This document shows positions 1 to 7,875 of a stretch of 64,000 nt of DNA, piece after piece. The first letter of the stretch is position 1. Each line of letters begins with the position of its first letter. Position numbers and translations under genes: made by a program. The notes below the pieces were generated by a model. It had not been told where the DNA came from, did not search any database, and worked only from the letters and a program-made list of their open reading frames with translations. The DNA is from VBDM01 sp035651815. Lineage in GTDB: Bacteria; Pseudomonadota; Gammaproteobacteria; Burkholderiales; SG8-39. The stretch is from positions 14,272-78,271 of the forward strand of contig DASRFB010000105.1 of the NCBI GenBank assembly GCA_035651815.1. The letters run 5' to 3'.

Positions 1-83
1 GGCTCCTGCGCAGGCGAGGATCCCGCCGCGAATGCGAACGAAAAAGCGGCGAGAAACAGGACATGCACGATGCGCCGGGCCAT
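1..83 (-). CDS. Exported protein, N-terminal fragment (cut by window edge)
   Basis: Only the first 27 codons are present; the rest lies beyond the left edge. The start is ATG at 83, with AGGAG six bases upstream. The peptide is a classical Sec signal: a short basic head (MARRIV), a hydrophobic core rich in Leu, Phe and Ala, and a likely cleavage site near SPAQ. It starts 9 bases after the stop of the MocA-type oxidoreductase, so it is the third gene of that operon. The length and style of the signal fit a periplasmic solute-binding protein such as the Bug/TctC family, but nothing of the mature protein is visible, so the function is not assigned. Confidence 0.6.
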   Translation of the reverse strand, partial: MARRIVHVLFLAAFSFAFAAGSSPAQE

Positions 84-92
84 GCGATCTCC

Positions 93-1100
93 TCAGTCGT
101 TCGCCAGGATTTCCGCGATTTCGACGCGGCGCCCGGTGCGCGCGGACAGCACGCCCGCCCGCACGGCCGCGAGCGAGCGCGCGGCGCGCTCGCCGTCCAT
201 CTCCGGCGCACCGTCGCCGCGCACCGCGCGCGCGAACTCCTCGAGCTCGTCGACGAAAGTATCGTTCTTTTCGCAGGCCACCGCCGCCGGCCGCTCCGTC
301 CCCCGCTTCAGGAAGCGCAGCCCCGAGTGCAGGTCGTAGTACGCGCTCGCCTCCTTGCCGTAGACGTTCACGAGGTAGTACTCGGAGGCCGACGCATAGC
401 TCGCGTTCAGGGTCGAGAGCGCGCCGCCCTCGTGCTCGAGCACGAGGCTCGCGACGTCCGGGTTGTCCCCGGGCAGGACGAGCTGCGCCGAGCGCGCGCT
501 CACGGCGACGATCGGCCCCATCAGGTACTCGAGCACGTCGGTGTAGTGGATGCCGATCTGCAGCATCACGCCGCCCGGCATGCCCTCGGCGCTGTAGCGC
601 CACGACGAGACATCGATCTTGCCCAGGCGGTCGCGGCTGATGTTGGCCTCGGCGTTCACGAGGCGCCCGAGCTCGCCCGCCTCGATTCTCGCCTTCACCC
701 AGCGGAAATGGCTCTCGCGGCGCCGCTGGTAGCCCAGGGCGAGCACCACGCCCGCCGCGCGGCACGCGCGCGCGATCTCGCGCCCCTCGCTCACCGTGTT
801 GGCGATCGGCTTGTCGAGGAAGACGTGCTTGCCGGCGCGCGCGGCCGCGCGCGTCGTCTCGAGGTGCGCGTTGTTCGGTGTCGTGTTGATGACCGCCTCG
901 ATCGAGCGGTCGGCGAGGAGCGCGTCGTAGCTCGGCGCCGCGGCGCAGCCGTATTTCGCGGCGAAGGCGCGCCGCTTGTCCTGCGAGCGCGTGTAGCACG
1001 CGACGATCTGCAGCTTGCCCGAGCGCACGATCGCGTCGGCGAGCACGTCGGACCACCAGCCCATGCCGAGGCAGGCGACGCGGACCGGCCCGGACGCCAA
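93..1100 (-). CDS. Gfo/Idh/MocA-family NAD(P)-dependent oxidoreductase
   Basis: The 335-residue protein has the length and layout of the Gfo/Idh/MocA family. The N-terminal Rossmann fold starts with the dinucleotide loop VACLGMGWWSD. It is followed by the family motif around NTTPNNAHLE and by the EKP-type catalytic region, here FLDKPIANTV, with the conserved Lys-Pro. A C-terminal substrate-binding half follows. These enzymes oxidise or reduce sugars, inositols or related hydroxy/keto compounds; the substrate cannot be read from sequence. The start is TTG at 1100 with GGAG six bases upstream; no better start is in frame. It lies 12 bases behind the GlcG-like gene and just before an exported protein, so the three probably form one operon. 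Confidence 0.85.
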   Translation of the reverse strand: MASGPVRVACLGMGWWSDVLADAIVRSGKLQIVACYTRSQDKRRAFAAKYGCAAAPSYDALLADRSIEAVINTTPNNAHLETTRAAARAGKHVFLDKPIANTVSEGREIARACRAAGVVLALGYQRRRESHFRWVKARIEAGELGRLVNAEANISRDRLGKIDVSSWRYSAEGMPGGVMLQIGIHYTDVLEYLMGPIVAVSARSAQLVLPGDNPDVASLVLEHEGGALSTLNASYASASEYYLVNVYGKEASAYYDLHSGLRFLKRGTERPAAVACEKNDTFVDELEEFARAVRGDGAPEMDGERAARSLAAVRAGVLSARTGRRVEIAEILAND

Positions 1101-1112
1101 CGCGCGCTCCGG

Positions 1113-1571
1113 CTACCGGGCGTCGCGCCAGGCGGCGCCGATCGACTCGACCGCCTCCTGCGCGATCGCCTCGTCGGTCTTCCAGTCGCCGCCCGCGACG
1201 CCGACGCCGCCGATGCATTCGCCGCCGACGATCACCGGGCAGCCGCCCTCCATCGCGGTCCAGCGCTCCGCGCCGGCCGCGAGCGTGAGCCCGATCACGT
1301 GATCGGTGTCGAGCGCTTGCCCTTGCGCGCCGCGCGCGCCCGTCGCGCGCCGGTTCGACGCCGCGGACACCGCCTTGGTCGTCGCCGAGTGCACCGTATG
1401 GAAGCGCCCGCCGTCCATGCGCTCGAGGACGATCGGGTGCCCGCCCGCGTCGACCACCGCGATCGAGACGGCGATGCCCGCCTTGCGCGCGGCCGCCGCC
1501 GCCGTGTCGGCGATCTTTCTCGCGCCGGCGAGCGTGAGGCGCCTCGCGTCCGCGGTATAGGCGTCGCTCAT
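1113..1571 (-). CDS. GlcG/HbpS family (DUF336) protein
   Basis: The 152 residues cover a complete GlcG/HbpS-like domain. The marks are the early strand AVVDAGGHPIVLERMDG, a helix with TVHSATTKAVSAA, and the glycine-rich end GGECIGGVGVAGG. Members bind small ligands, haem in HbpS, or sit in glycolate and diol utilisation operons with unclear roles. The neighbour is a MocA-type dehydrogenase, and such pairs are common in small-molecule catabolic operons. There is no signal peptide, so it is cytoplasmic. The start ATG at 1571 lies 10 bases after the stop of the upstream msrA gene, so it may be cotranscribed with it. Confidence 0.8.
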   Translation of the reverse strand: MSDAYTADARRLTLAGARKIADTAAAAARKAGIAVSIAVVDAGGHPIVLERMDGGRFHTVHSATTKAVSAASNRRATGARGAQGQALDTDHVIGLTLAAGAERWTAMEGGCPVIVGGECIGGVGVAGGDWKTDEAIAQEAVESIGAAWRDAR

Positions 1572-1581
1572 GGTCGCCGGG

Positions 1582-2202
1582 TCAGCGCGGGGCGCTGCCC
1601 CACAGCTCCTTCAGGCGCGCGTCGCGGCCGCATCCGTCGCGGTAGAACTTGTAGCGGATCGGGTTCTTCTTGTAGAAGTCCTGGTGATACTGCTCGGCCG
1701 GGTAGAAGGTCGACGCCGGCACGATCGGCGTGACGATGTCCTGCTTGAACGGCTTGGTCTTCTGCAGCTCCGCCTTCGAGCGCTCGGCGACGCGCCGCTG
1801 CTCGTCGTTGTGCACGAAGATCGCCGTGCGGTACTGCGTGCCGACGTCGCAGAACTGGCGGTCGCGCACGGTCGGATCGATGTTGTGCCAGAACGCGTCG
1901 AGCAGCTTCTCGTAGCTGATCTTCTTCGGGTCGTAGAGGACCTCGACGGACTCGGCGTGGCCGGTGCGGCCCGAGGAGACTTCCTCGTAGGTCGGGTTCG
2001 GCTTCGTGCCGCCGGTGTAGCCCGAGGTGGTCGACACCACGCCGGGCAGCTTGTCGAAAGGCGGCTCCATGCACCAGAAGCAGCCGCCGGCGAACGTCGC
2101 CTTCTCCAGGCCCGGCTGCGGCGTTTGCGCGGGGGCGGACATCGCTGCCGCCGCGACCGCTGTTCCGACCAGCGCCGCCAGCAGCATCCGGAGCGTGCTC
2201 AT
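1582..2202 (-). CDS. msrA: Exported peptide-methionine (S)-S-oxide reductase
   Basis: MsrA reduces the S-epimer of methionine sulfoxide in oxidised proteins. The catalytic motif GGCFWCME is present with the nucleophilic Cys at residue 41. The family blocks SGYTGG, NPTYEEV, GHAESVEV, DVGTQYR and YHQDF follow in order. A C-terminal Cys in RDGCGRD is a candidate resolving residue. Residues 1-26 form a Sec signal peptide (hydrophobic Leu/Ala core ending SAPAQ), so this copy should work in the periplasm, unlike the divergent copy at 2268. The length of 206 residues equals a normal MsrA plus a signal. The intergenic space to the second msrA is 65 bases. Confidence 0.93.
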   Translation of the reverse strand: MSTLRMLLAALVGTAVAAAAMSAPAQTPQPGLEKATFAGGCFWCMEPPFDKLPGVVSTTSGYTGGTKPNPTYEEVSSGRTGHAESVEVLYDPKKISYEKLLDAFWHNIDPTVRDRQFCDVGTQYRTAIFVHNDEQRRVAERSKAELQKTKPFKQDIVTPIVPASTFYPAEQYHQDFYKKNPIRYKFYRDGCGRDARLKELWGSAPR

Positions 2203-2255
2203 GCGGCAAACATACCATGCCGACCGGCAACTTTCTCGGGACCGGCGGGCGCCGG

Positions 2256-2261
2256 TAGAAT
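2256..2261 (+). promoter_or_regulatory. Probable -10 box (TAGAAT) of cytoplasmic msrA
   Basis: TAGAAT matches the sigma-70 -10 consensus and ends only six bases before the ATG at 2268. No Shine-Dalgarno sequence lies between them. If this is the promoter, the mRNA would start at or next to the ATG, i.e. be leaderless. The -35 region (near 2233) is weak. This is inference from position and consensus only. Confidence 0.35.
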
Positions 2262-2267
2262 CGCGTC

Positions 2268-2828
2268 ATGTCGACCGCAAATCAACCCGCGCCCGGGCGC
2301 GAGATCGCCACGCTCGCGGGGGGCTGCTTCTGGTGCCTCGAGGCCGTCTACGACGATCTCAAGGGCGTCGAGTCCGTCGCGTCCGGGTACATGGGCGGCA
2401 AGCGCCCGAATCCCACCTACGAGCAGGTGTGCTCGGGCGCCACGGGCCACGCCGAGGTCGTCGAGATCGAGTTCGACCCGGCGAAGGTCTCGTACCGCGA
2501 GCTGCTCGAGGTGTTCTTCGTGATCCACGATCCGACGACGCCCGACCGCCAGGGGAACGACGTCGGCACGCAGTACCGCTCGGCGATTTTCTACCATACG
2601 CCGGAGCAGCAGGCGGCCGCGCGGGAGGTGATGGAGCGGCTCGGCGCGGCGAAGGTCTACGACGAGCCGATCGTCACGCAGCTCGTTCCCGCCTCGACCT
2701 TCTACCCGGCCGAGGACTATCACCAGGAATATTTCCGCCGCAATCCCGGCCAGCCCTACTGCGCCTTCGTCGTGAAGCCGAAGGTCGCGAAGTTCCGCAA
2801 GCACTTCCTCGAGAAGGTCAAGAAGTAG
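2268..2828 (+). CDS. msrA: Cytoplasmic peptide-methionine (S)-S-oxide reductase
   Basis: This second MsrA, 186 residues, carries GGCFWCLE with the nucleophile at Cys20, then SGYMGG, NPTYEQV, GHAEVVEI, DVGTQYRSAIF and YHQEYF. A further Cys in QPYCAF may act in resolution. It has no signal peptide, so it serves cytoplasmic proteins. It is divergent from the exported msrA and roughly half identical to it by eye, which makes the two diverged paralogues. The ATG has no visible ribosome site and a -10-like TAGAAT lies just ahead, suggesting a very short leader. The gene ends 10 bases before the end of the convergent sixA. Confidence 0.93.
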   Translation: MSTANQPAPGREIATLAGGCFWCLEAVYDDLKGVESVASGYMGGKRPNPTYEQVCSGATGHAEVVEIEFDPAKVSYRELLEVFFVIHDPTTPDRQGNDVGTQYRSAIFYHTPEQQAAAREVMERLGAAKVYDEPIVTQLVPASTFYPAEDYHQEYFRRNPGQPYCAFVVKPKVAKFRKHFLEKVKK

Positions 2829-2838
2829 GCTTCGGGCG

Positions 2839-3285
2839 TCACAGCAGGTCGGGCGCGATCACCGCGCGCAGCAGCACCTTGCCGTCCTGCTCGCGGTGCG
2901 AGAGCCACCATACCGACGCCTTCCTGATGCTCCAGTCCGCCGGAGTTCCCGTGAGCGCGAGCGCCGCCGCCCGCCCCAGCGTCGGCTGATGCCCCACGAT
3001 CAGCACGGCGCCGTCTTCGTCGGGCCAGCCCGCCGCGGCGAGGAGCTGGTCCGCGTCGGCGCCGGGCGCGAGCGCCGCGTCGGTCGCGAACGACTTCGTC
3101 AGCGCTTCGGCGGTCTGCCGCGCCCGGTTCGCCGGGCTCGCGAGGACGCGCGTCTCGCGCGGCAGCCACTCGCGCAGCCAATCGGCCACGCGCTTCGCCT
3201 GCTTTCTGCCCTTGGCGGTGAGATCGCGCTCGAGGTCGCGCGCGCCGGGCTCGGCGTCCGCGTGGCGCCACAGGAGGAGGTCCAT
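2839..3285 (-). CDS. sixA: Phosphohistidine phosphatase SixA
   Basis: The 148-residue protein belongs to the histidine phosphatase superfamily. The RHG motif appears as LLLWRHADAE with the catalytic His at residue 8. ASPANRARQTAE supplies the conserved Arg, and VGHQPTLG supplies the second catalytic His. SixA removes phosphate from phosphohistidine, classically in phosphorelay or PTS proteins. The protein is cytoplasmic. It stands alone between msrA and pstS, and its upstream region is shared divergently with pstS, so it may sit under or next to phosphate control, though nothing proves that. Confidence 0.88.
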   Translation of the reverse strand: MDLLLWRHADAEPGARDLERDLTAKGRKQAKRVADWLREWLPRETRVLASPANRARQTAEALTKSFATDAALAPGADADQLLAAAGWPDEDGAVLIVGHQPTLGRAAALALTGTPADWSIRKASVWWLSHREQDGKVLLRAVIAPDLL

Positions 3286-3317
3286 GGCCGGATTCTAGGG
3301 CGATCGCGGCCGGCGGG

Positions 3318-3356
3318 TCGTAACGATCCCGGCGCGCATCGTAACGTGGCCGAAAT
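3318..3356. promoter_or_regulatory. Candidate PHO-box region between sixA and pstS
   Basis: The heptamer TCGTAAC occurs at 3318-3324 and again at 3339-3345. The second copy is followed after four bases by CCGAAAT, giving a 7-4-7 layout like PhoB direct repeats. Bases differ from the enteric CTGTCAT consensus, and the first-to-second spacing is 21 rather than 22, so the match is loose. The location directly ahead of pstS, with phoB downstream, makes PhoB control likely. Confidence 0.35.
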
Positions 3357-3407
3357 ATCGCTCGTTTACGATCGCGGCTGCACTCCAGGAACAGAACGGG
3401 GGAAGTC

Positions 3408-4454
3408 ATGAACGTCATGCGAGCATTCCGCGCGGTCGGAATCGCGGCGGCCATTGCCGCCGCCCCGATCGCGCACGCCGTCGACATCACGGGCGCCGGC
3501 GCCACGTTTCCCTATCCGCTGTACGCCAAGTGGGCCGAAGCGTACAGGCAGCAGACCGGCGTCGGGCTGAACTACCAGTCGATCGGCTCGGGCGGCGGCA
3601 TCAAGCAGATCCGCTCGAGGACGGTCGACTTCGGGGCCTCCGACGCGCCGCTCAAGGCCGACGAGCTGGAGAAGGACGGGCTGCTACAGTTCCCGACCGT
3701 GATGGGCGGGGTGGTGCCGGTCGTCAATCTCGACGGCATCGCGGCGGGGCAGATGAAGCTCACGGGCGAGACGCTCGCCGACATCTACCTCGGCAGGATC
3801 GAGAAGTGGAACGACGCCCGGATCGCCGCGCTCAACCCCGGGGTGAAGCTGCCGAACCAGCCGATCACCGTGGTGCACCGCGCCGACGGCTCGGGCACGA
3901 CGTTCATCTTCACGAACTATCTGTCGAAGGTGAGCGCCGAGTGGAAGGACAAGGTCGGCAACAACGCCTCGGTGTCCTGGCCGGCGCCGACCAGCACCGG
4001 CGGCAAGGGCAACGAGGGCGTCGCCTCGTTCGTGCAGCGCATCCGCGGCTCGATCGGCTACGTCGAGTACGCGTACGCCAAGCAGAACAAGATGACGTTC
4101 GCGATGCTGAAGAACCGCGACGGCGAGTTCGTCGCGCCGGGCGACAAGACGTTCCAGGCCGCGGCCGCGGGCGCCGACTGGAAGCACGCGAAGGGCTTCT
4201 ACGAAATCCTCACCGACGAGCCGGGCAAGGCGAGCTGGCCGATCACGGGCGCGACCTTCATCCTGATGCGCAAGACGCAGGCCGACGGCGCCAAGGCGAA
4301 AGAGGTGCTCAGGTTCTTCGACTGGGCCTACCGAAACGGGGATCGCATGGCGCTCGAGCTCGACTACATCCCGATGCCCGACGACGTGGTGAAGCTCATC
4401 CAGTCGGCGTGGAAGGGCGAGATCAGGGACGCGGGCGGGAAGCCGCTCTGGTAG
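3408..4454 (+). CDS. pstS: Phosphate ABC transporter, periplasmic binding protein
   Basis: PstS captures inorganic phosphate in the periplasm and hands it to PstCA. Residues 1-24 are a Sec signal ending AHA before VDITGAG. Phosphate-binding signatures follow: GAGATFPYPLY, IGSGGGIKQI, FGASDAPL and HRADGSGTTFIFTNYLS. At 348 residues the length is normal. The start ATG at 3408 has GGGGGAAG nearby. It heads pstSCAB-phoU-phoB, with a 16-base palindrome separating it from pstC that may keep pstS expression higher than the membrane genes. PhoB-dependent induction on phosphate starvation is the known rule for this family. Confidence 0.97.
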   Translation: MNVMRAFRAVGIAAAIAAAPIAHAVDITGAGATFPYPLYAKWAEAYRQQTGVGLNYQSIGSGGGIKQIRSRTVDFGASDAPLKADELEKDGLLQFPTVMGGVVPVVNLDGIAAGQMKLTGETLADIYLGRIEKWNDARIAALNPGVKLPNQPITVVHRADGSGTTFIFTNYLSKVSAEWKDKVGNNASVSWPAPTSTGGKGNEGVASFVQRIRGSIGYVEYAYAKQNKMTFAMLKNRDGEFVAPGDKTFQAAAAGADWKHAKGFYEILTDEPGKASWPITGATFILMRKTQADGAKAKEVLRFFDWAYRNGDRMALELDYIPMPDDVVKLIQSAWKGEIRDAGGKPLW

Positions 4455-4467
4455 CGCGCATAGGCTC

Positions 4468-4483
4468 CCGCTCCGCGGAGCGG
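4468..4483 (+). repeat. Perfect 16-base palindrome between pstS and pstC
   Basis: CCGCTCCGCGGAGCGG is fully self-complementary and lies between the pstS stop and the pstC start. As RNA it can form a short GC hairpin without a U-run. Such intercistronic hairpins often protect the 3' end of an abundant first cistron, here pstS. The role is inferred. Confidence 0.5.
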
Positions 4484-4488
4484 ATAAA

Positions 4489-5511
4489 ATGAGCACCGTG
4501 GCGAACACTCTCGAAGGCCTGGCCGGAAGCCCTCGGTCCGTCGCCCCCGAATCGCGAGCGATCCCCGACGCGCGGCTCAGGCGGCACCAGCGCCTCGATC
4601 TGCTGTTCCGCCTCGTGACGCGCGCGTTCGCGTTCCTCGTGCTCGCGCTGCTCGCCGCGATCCTCGCCTCGCTCGTCGCCGGCAGCCTGCCGGCGATCCG
4701 CAAGTTCGGCCTGGGCTTCCTCGCCGACGCCACCTGGAATCCGGTCACCGAGCAGTTCGGCGCGCTCGCGCCCATCGTCGGCACGCTGGTCACCTCCGCG
4801 ATCGCGCTCATCATCGGCGTCCCGGTGAGCTTCGGCATCGCGCTCTTCCTCACCGAGCTCTCGCCGGCCTGGCTGCGGCGCCCGCTCGGCACGGCGGTCG
4901 AGCTGCTCGCCGCGATTCCGTCGATCATCTACGGCATGTGGGGCCTGTTCATATTCGCGCCGGCGTTCGCCGACTACGTGCAGCCGGCGCTCACGGCGAC
5001 GCTGGGCGAGATCCCGCTCGCGGGCGCGCTGTTCCGCGGACCGCCGATCGGGATCGGCGTGCTCTCGGCCGGGATCATCCTCGCGATCATGGTGATCCCG
5101 TTCATCGCCTCGGTGATGCGCGACGTGTTCGAGGTGGTGCCCTCGGTGCTGAAGGAGTCGGCGTACGCGCTCGGATCGACCACGTGGGAGGTGGTGTGGA
5201 ACGTGGTGCTGCCGTACACCAAGGTCGGCGTGGTCGGCGGCGTCATGCTGGGCCTGGGGCGCGCGCTCGGCGAGACTATGGCGGTCACCTTCGTCATCGG
5301 CAACGCGCACAGGCTGTCCTCGTCGCTGTTCCTGCCGGGCAACACCATCGCGTCCACGCTCGCGAACGAGTTCACCGAGGCGGTCGGCGACGTCTACTTC
5401 TCGGCGCTGATCGAGCTGGGGCTGATCCTCTTTCTCATCACCTTCGTCGTGCTCGCGCTCTCGAAGCTGCTGCTGCTGCGCCTCGCGAAGCGCGAGGGCC
5501 AGAAGACCTGA
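4489..5511 (+). CDS. pstC: Phosphate ABC transporter permease PstC
   Basis: The 340-residue integral membrane protein has about six hydrophobic spans, the first near residues 42-65. It carries the binding-protein-dependent permease motif around KESAYALGSTTWEVVWNVVL and ALGETMAVTFVIGN. The stretch AAIPSIIYGMWGLF is the typical PstC signature. It forms the inner-membrane channel with PstA. The N-terminus is about 40 residues longer than minimal PstC proteins. The downstream pstA starts five bases after this stop, indicating tight coupling. Confidence 0.96.
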   Translation: MSTVANTLEGLAGSPRSVAPESRAIPDARLRRHQRLDLLFRLVTRAFAFLVLALLAAILASLVAGSLPAIRKFGLGFLADATWNPVTEQFGALAPIVGTLVTSAIALIIGVPVSFGIALFLTELSPAWLRRPLGTAVELLAAIPSIIYGMWGLFIFAPAFADYVQPALTATLGEIPLAGALFRGPPIGIGVLSAGIILAIMVIPFIASVMRDVFEVVPSVLKESAYALGSTTWEVVWNVVLPYTKVGVVGGVMLGLGRALGETMAVTFVIGNAHRLSSSLFLPGNTIASTLANEFTEAVGDVYFSALIELGLILFLITFVVLALSKLLLLRLAKREGQKT

Positions 5512-5516
5512 GCGCC

Positions 5517-6359
5517 ATGACGATCTACGCGCGGCGCATCTTCGTCAACCGCTTCAACCTGGCGGTGTCGCTGCTGACGATGCTGTTCGGGCTGTTCTGG
5601 CTCGGCTGGATCCTGTTCACGCTGGTCGATGCCGGCTTCCGCGCGATCGGCCCGGAACTGTTCGCGCTGGCGACCCCGGCGCCGGGCAGCGCCGGGGGGC
5701 TGTCGAACGCCATCGTCGGCAGCTTCGCCATGGCAGCCGGCGGCACGCTGATCGGCACGCCGATCGGCATCATGGCCGGCATCTATCTCGCCGAGTTCGG
5801 TCAGCGCGGCTGGCTCGCGCCGGCGACGCGCTTCATCAACGACATCCTGCTGTCGGCGCCGTCGATCGTGATCGGCTTGTTCGTCTACGAGGTCTACGTG
5901 GTGAGCACGCGGCACTTCTCGGCGTGGGCGGGCATCATGGCGCTCGCGCTGCTCGTGATCCCGGTGGTCGTGCGCACCACCGAGAACATGCTGCGGCTCG
6001 TCCCCGACAGCCTGCGCGAGGCGGCCGCGGCGCTCGGCGCGCCGCAGTGGAAGATGATCACGCTCGTGACCGTGCGCGCGGCGCGCGCCGGCATCGTCAC
6101 CGGGGTCCTCCTCGCCGTGGCGCGCATCAGCGGCGAGACCGCGCCGCTGCTCTTCACCGCGCTCAACAACCAGTTCTGGTCGCTCGACCTGAACGCCCCG
6201 ATGGCGAACCTGCCGGTCGTGATCTTCCAGTTCGCGATGAGCCCCTACGACAACTGGCACGCGCTCGCGTGGGCGGGAGCGCTGCTGATCACGCTCGGGG
6301 TGCTCGCGCTCAACATCGTCGCGCGCGTGTTCTTCCGCAACCGTACCGCGACCTACTGA
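5517..6359 (+). CDS. pstA: Phosphate ABC transporter permease PstA
   Basis: The 280-residue protein has about six membrane spans. It carries the permease motif as RLVPDSLREAAAALGAPQWKM and the family block VARISGETAPLLFTAL. SAPSIVIGLFVYE marks the PstA pore region. The ATG at 5517 is chosen because the protein then begins with the short cytoplasmic head MTIYARRIFVNR typical of PstA; the reading frame is open further upstream only inside pstC. It pairs with PstC, with PstB binding on the cytoplasmic side. Confidence 0.95.
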   Translation: MTIYARRIFVNRFNLAVSLLTMLFGLFWLGWILFTLVDAGFRAIGPELFALATPAPGSAGGLSNAIVGSFAMAAGGTLIGTPIGIMAGIYLAEFGQRGWLAPATRFINDILLSAPSIVIGLFVYEVYVVSTRHFSAWAGIMALALLVIPVVVRTTENMLRLVPDSLREAAAALGAPQWKMITLVTVRAARAGIVTGVLLAVARISGETAPLLFTALNNQFWSLDLNAPMANLPVVIFQFAMSPYDNWHALAWAGALLITLGVLALNIVARVFFRNRTATY

Positions 6360-6361
6360 CC

Positions 6362-7147
6362 ATGGCCGCCGTCCTCCAGCCCGCGCCGCAGCCGCAGCCG
6401 AAGATCCAGGTGCGCAACCTCGACTTCTACTACGGCGGCTTCCAGGCGCTGAAGAACATCAATCTCGCGATCCCGCCGCGCCAGGTGACGGCGTTCATCG
6501 GTCCTTCGGGCTGCGGCAAGTCGACGCTGCTGCGCACGTTCAACCGCATGTACGCGCTCTATCCGAAGCAGGAGGCGCGCGGCGAGGTGCTGCTCGACGG
6601 CGACGACATCCTCGCGCCGGGACAGGACCTGAACCGGCTGCGCGCGCGCGTCGGCATGGTGTTCCAGAAGCCGACGCCGTTCCCGATGTCGATCTACGAC
6701 AACATCGCCTTCGGCGTGCGCCTCTACGAGCGCATGGCGCCGCGGGCGATGGACGAGCGCGTCGAATGGGCGCTCAGGCAGGCGGCGCTCTGGGACGAGG
6801 TGAAGGACAAGCTGAAGCAGAGCGGGACCAGCCTCTCCGGCGGCCAGCAGCAGCGCCTGTGCATCGCGCGCGCGATCGCGGTGCGGCCCGACGTGCTGCT
6901 GCTCGACGAGCCCGCTTCGGCGCTCGATCCCATCTCGACCGGGCGCATCGAGGAGCTGGTGCACGAGCTGAAGCGGGACTACACCATCGTGATGGTGACG
7001 CACAACATGCAGCAGGCGGCGCGGGTATCGGACTTCACGGCCTACATGTACCTCGGCGAGATGATCGAGTTCGGCGTGACCGACGAGATCTTCATCAAGC
7101 CGAAGCGCAAGGAGACCGAGGATTACATCACCGGCCGCTTCGGCTGA
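6362..7147 (+). CDS. pstB: Phosphate ABC transporter ATPase PstB
   Basis: The 261-residue ATPase powers PstCA. Walker A is GPSGCGKST at residues 47-55. The Q-loop is VFQKPTPFP, the signature is LSGGQQQR, Walker B is VLLLDEPASALDP, and the switch His lies in VTHNMQQ. KPTPFPMSIYDN is diagnostic for PstB. The start ATG at 6362 follows the pstA stop by two bases. A slightly longer Gln/Pro-rich head precedes KIQVRNLDFYYG. Confidence 0.97.
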   Translation: MAAVLQPAPQPQPKIQVRNLDFYYGGFQALKNINLAIPPRQVTAFIGPSGCGKSTLLRTFNRMYALYPKQEARGEVLLDGDDILAPGQDLNRLRARVGMVFQKPTPFPMSIYDNIAFGVRLYERMAPRAMDERVEWALRQAALWDEVKDKLKQSGTSLSGGQQQRLCIARAIAVRPDVLLLDEPASALDPISTGRIEELVHELKRDYTIVMVTHNMQQAARVSDFTAYMYLGEMIEFGVTDEIFIKPKRKETEDYITGRFG

Positions 7148-7163
7148 GCCGGCAGGAGGCGCG

Positions 7164-7865
7164 ATGAACGAGCACATATCCAAGCAGTACGACAGCGAGC
7201 TGGAGACGCTGCGGTCGGGCGTGCTGCAGATGGGCGGCCTGGTGGAGTCACAGATCCGCAGCGCGATCGAGGCCTTCTCGACCGGCAGCCGCGAGCTGGT
7301 CGAGAAAGTCATCGCGGCGGAGGCCCGCGTCGACCAGCACGAGGTCGACATCGACAACACCTGCAGCCACGTGATCGTGAAGCGCCAGCCCGCGGCCGGG
7401 GACCTGAGGCTGATCATGGCGATCATGCGCGCGGTCACCGACCTGGAGCGCATCGGCGACGAGGCCGAGAAGATCGCCCGCATGTCGGGGCAGATCCACG
7501 AGCGCGGCAGGCCGCAGCTCATGAGCTCGGGCGCGATCCGGCACGCCGCCGATATCGCGATCTCGATGCTGCGCGACGCCCTCGACGCGCTGGCGCGCCT
7601 GGACGCGGGCGACGCCGCCAAGGTGATCCGCCAGGACGCGGCCATCGACGACGAGTTCCGCTCGATCGTGCGCCAGCTCATCACGTTCATGATGGAGGAC
7701 CCGCGCACCATCTCCACCGCCCTCGAGATCGTCTGGATCGCGAAGGCGGTCGAGCGCATCGGGGATCACGCCAAGAACATCGCCGAGGACGTGATCTACA
7801 TCGTCAAGGGCACCGACATCCGCCACACGCGCTTCGTCGAGCTCGAAGGCGAGGAGCCGCGCTGA
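7164..7865 (+). CDS. phoU: Phosphate-signalling regulator PhoU
   Basis: PhoU is a cytoplasmic all-helical dimer with two PhoU repeats. It couples PstSCAB activity to the PhoR kinase and represses the Pho response when phosphate is plentiful. Metal-binding motifs are visible as IAAEARVDQHEVDID in the first repeat and VERIGDHAKNIAEDVIY in the second, with the matching DLERIGDEAEKIAR. At 233 residues it has normal length. An AGGAGG-type ribosome site precedes the ATG. It lies between pstB and phoB in the same run of genes. Confidence 0.96.
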   Translation: MNEHISKQYDSELETLRSGVLQMGGLVESQIRSAIEAFSTGSRELVEKVIAAEARVDQHEVDIDNTCSHVIVKRQPAAGDLRLIMAIMRAVTDLERIGDEAEKIARMSGQIHERGRPQLMSSGAIRHAADIAISMLRDALDALARLDAGDAAKVIRQDAAIDDEFRSIVRQLITFMMEDPRTISTALEIVWIAKAVERIGDHAKNIAEDVIYIVKGTDIRHTRFVELEGEEPR

Positions 7866-7875
7866 GGCGCTCGCC

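Noticed and set aside
63..1733. Long plus-strand frames (for example 556 codons at 63) with Arg/Ala-rich products
   Set aside because: They mirror the coding strand of real minus-strand genes. Long open antisense frames are expected at this GC content, and they lack family motifs.
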